Below are positions 63,585-64,000 of a stretch of 64,000 bases of DNA, piece by piece (within the stretch, counting starts at the first letter, position 1; the number at the start of each line of letters is the position of its first letter). The notes beneath the pieces were generated by a model that had not been told where the DNA came from, did no database searches, and worked only from the letters and a program-made list of their open reading frames with translations. A program made the position numbers and the translations under genes. The stretch comes from JAFMPW01 sp041743085 (GTDB taxonomy: Bacteria; Bacteroidota; Bacteroidia; Flavobacteriales; Flavobacteriaceae): positions 19,898-83,897 of the forward strand of contig JBGTNL010000081.1 in NCBI GenBank assembly GCA_041743085.1. Direction: 5' to 3'.

Positions 63585-63793
63585 CACTAATGTCCGGTTA
63601 AAGAGGTAAGACCGCTGCGCTAAAAGACATAAGACGTAAGACTTGATTATAACCAACTGAAAATCATATAGTTGATTCAGGGCCAAAGATACGTTCATAC
63701 TTGTTGGCAATGTATGAAAAGCAAGCCCTTGGATAACAAATATAATGGGAACGCCCAATATACTTGCAGTTTTGGTATTACCGGACAACAATA
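63585..63793. mobile_element. 209-bp MITE, copy 2, with 9-bp target duplication, upstream of radC
   Basis: Starts CACTAATGTCCGGTTAAA and ends TACCGGACAACAATA. Flanks share GTATAAATT (63576-63584 and 63794-63802), different from copy 1 flanks, so the insertions were independent. It is longer than copy 1 because of extra heptad-like AAAGACA, TAAGACG, TAAGACT (63623-63643) and a middle segment. No gene inside. Confidence 0.88.
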
Positions 63794-63882
63794 GTATAAA
63801 TTATAAGTAATAAAGAATTTCTTAAAGGAGCAAGCTACAGGGGTATACCTCAACAGGCTCGGCACAGGTTTCGCCGGTTTCA

Positions 63883-63952
63883 TTTTGGCCTCTGGGCCAA
63901 AAACCGAAATTTTATATTTTGCCCCGCCCGGAATTGCGAAAAGGCAATTCCG
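63883..63952. repeat. Two strong hairpins near the window end
   Basis: TTTTGGCC-TCTG-GGCCAAAA (63883-63902) and CGGAATTGC-GAAAAG-GCAATTCCG (63929-63952). The 447-bp gap 63554-64000 holds the MITE and these, and no gene. The second stem looks REP-like. Their role is unclear. Confidence 0.7.
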
Positions 63953-64000
63953 ACCTTGTGCATTCCTCTCTCTTCGTTCGTCGGATGCAAGAGGGGAGGT

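Noticed and set aside
63522..63883. Minus-strand frames through MITE copy 2 as remnant transposase
   Set aside because: They carry no DDE-type motif; the element is too short to encode one. Called non-autonomous instead.

Overview
The window looks like a chromosomal segment of a Flavobacteriaceae-type Bacteroidetes. The evidence is a SusC/SusD pair, a FecI/FecR/TonB-receptor triad with a DUF4974-type FecR, DUF5723 and DUF7033-like proteins, lipoproteins without Shine-Dalgarno sequences, and promoters of the Bacteroidetes type (TTTG, about 19 bp, TAnnTTTG). No rRNA, tRNA, CRISPR array or phage module was seen.

Layout. 1-882 is the N-terminal part of ffh, cut by the window edge. 1051-6956 is a signalling and uptake locus: a modular lipoprotein divergent from an ECF sigma factor, a FecR anti-sigma factor and a TonB-dependent receptor with an STN domain. 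7082-14901 holds argS, a decayed stretch (a 167-bp MITE and a glyoxalase-fold pseudogene), conserved hypotheticals, a BCCT transporter with no normal start codon, a DUF2461 protein and a VOC protein. 15064-24058 is mostly metabolic: a flavobacterial helical protein, a pair of guanidine-group hydrolases (ctlX and an arginine-deiminase-like gene), citrate synthase, glycogen synthase, enolase and carA.

24399-42231 is the complete str-S10-spc-alpha supercluster on the minus strand, rpsL through rplQ, including secY, infA, rpoA and a 38-codon rpmJ with a GTG start. Several gaps inside it are unusual. The rpsJ-rplC gap (272 bp) carries several hairpins and a terminator-like hairpin. The rplX-rplN gap carries a 24-bp palindrome. 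The rpsG-rpsL gap carries degenerate heptamers.

42232-54048 is an accessory glycan or nutrient region on the plus strand. A 34-unit heptanucleotide array precedes a SusC/SusD/lipoprotein operon, followed by an arylsulfotransferase-like lipoprotein and a 1124-residue FG-GAP/UnbV lipoprotein. 54165-63553 holds rlmB, a rhomboid protease, rarA, a three-gene envelope cluster, a YjjG-type nucleotidase, a deacetylase-like protein and radC.

The most interesting signals are non-coding. (1) Two copies of a MITE (165 and 209 bp) share inverted ends around TGTCCGG and are each flanked by a different, perfect 9-bp direct repeat. (2) A second MITE type has TTTA duplications. (3) Heptanucleotide tracts are widespread, and their nGTCTTA unit also occurs inside both copies of the first MITE. 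(4) The rpsJ-rplC gap looks like a structured, possibly attenuating, mRNA leader. The best protein-level candidate for an undescribed system is the sigma/anti-sigma/receptor triad with its divergent lipoprotein, which is built of four short N-terminal repeats and three lipocalin-like repeats.
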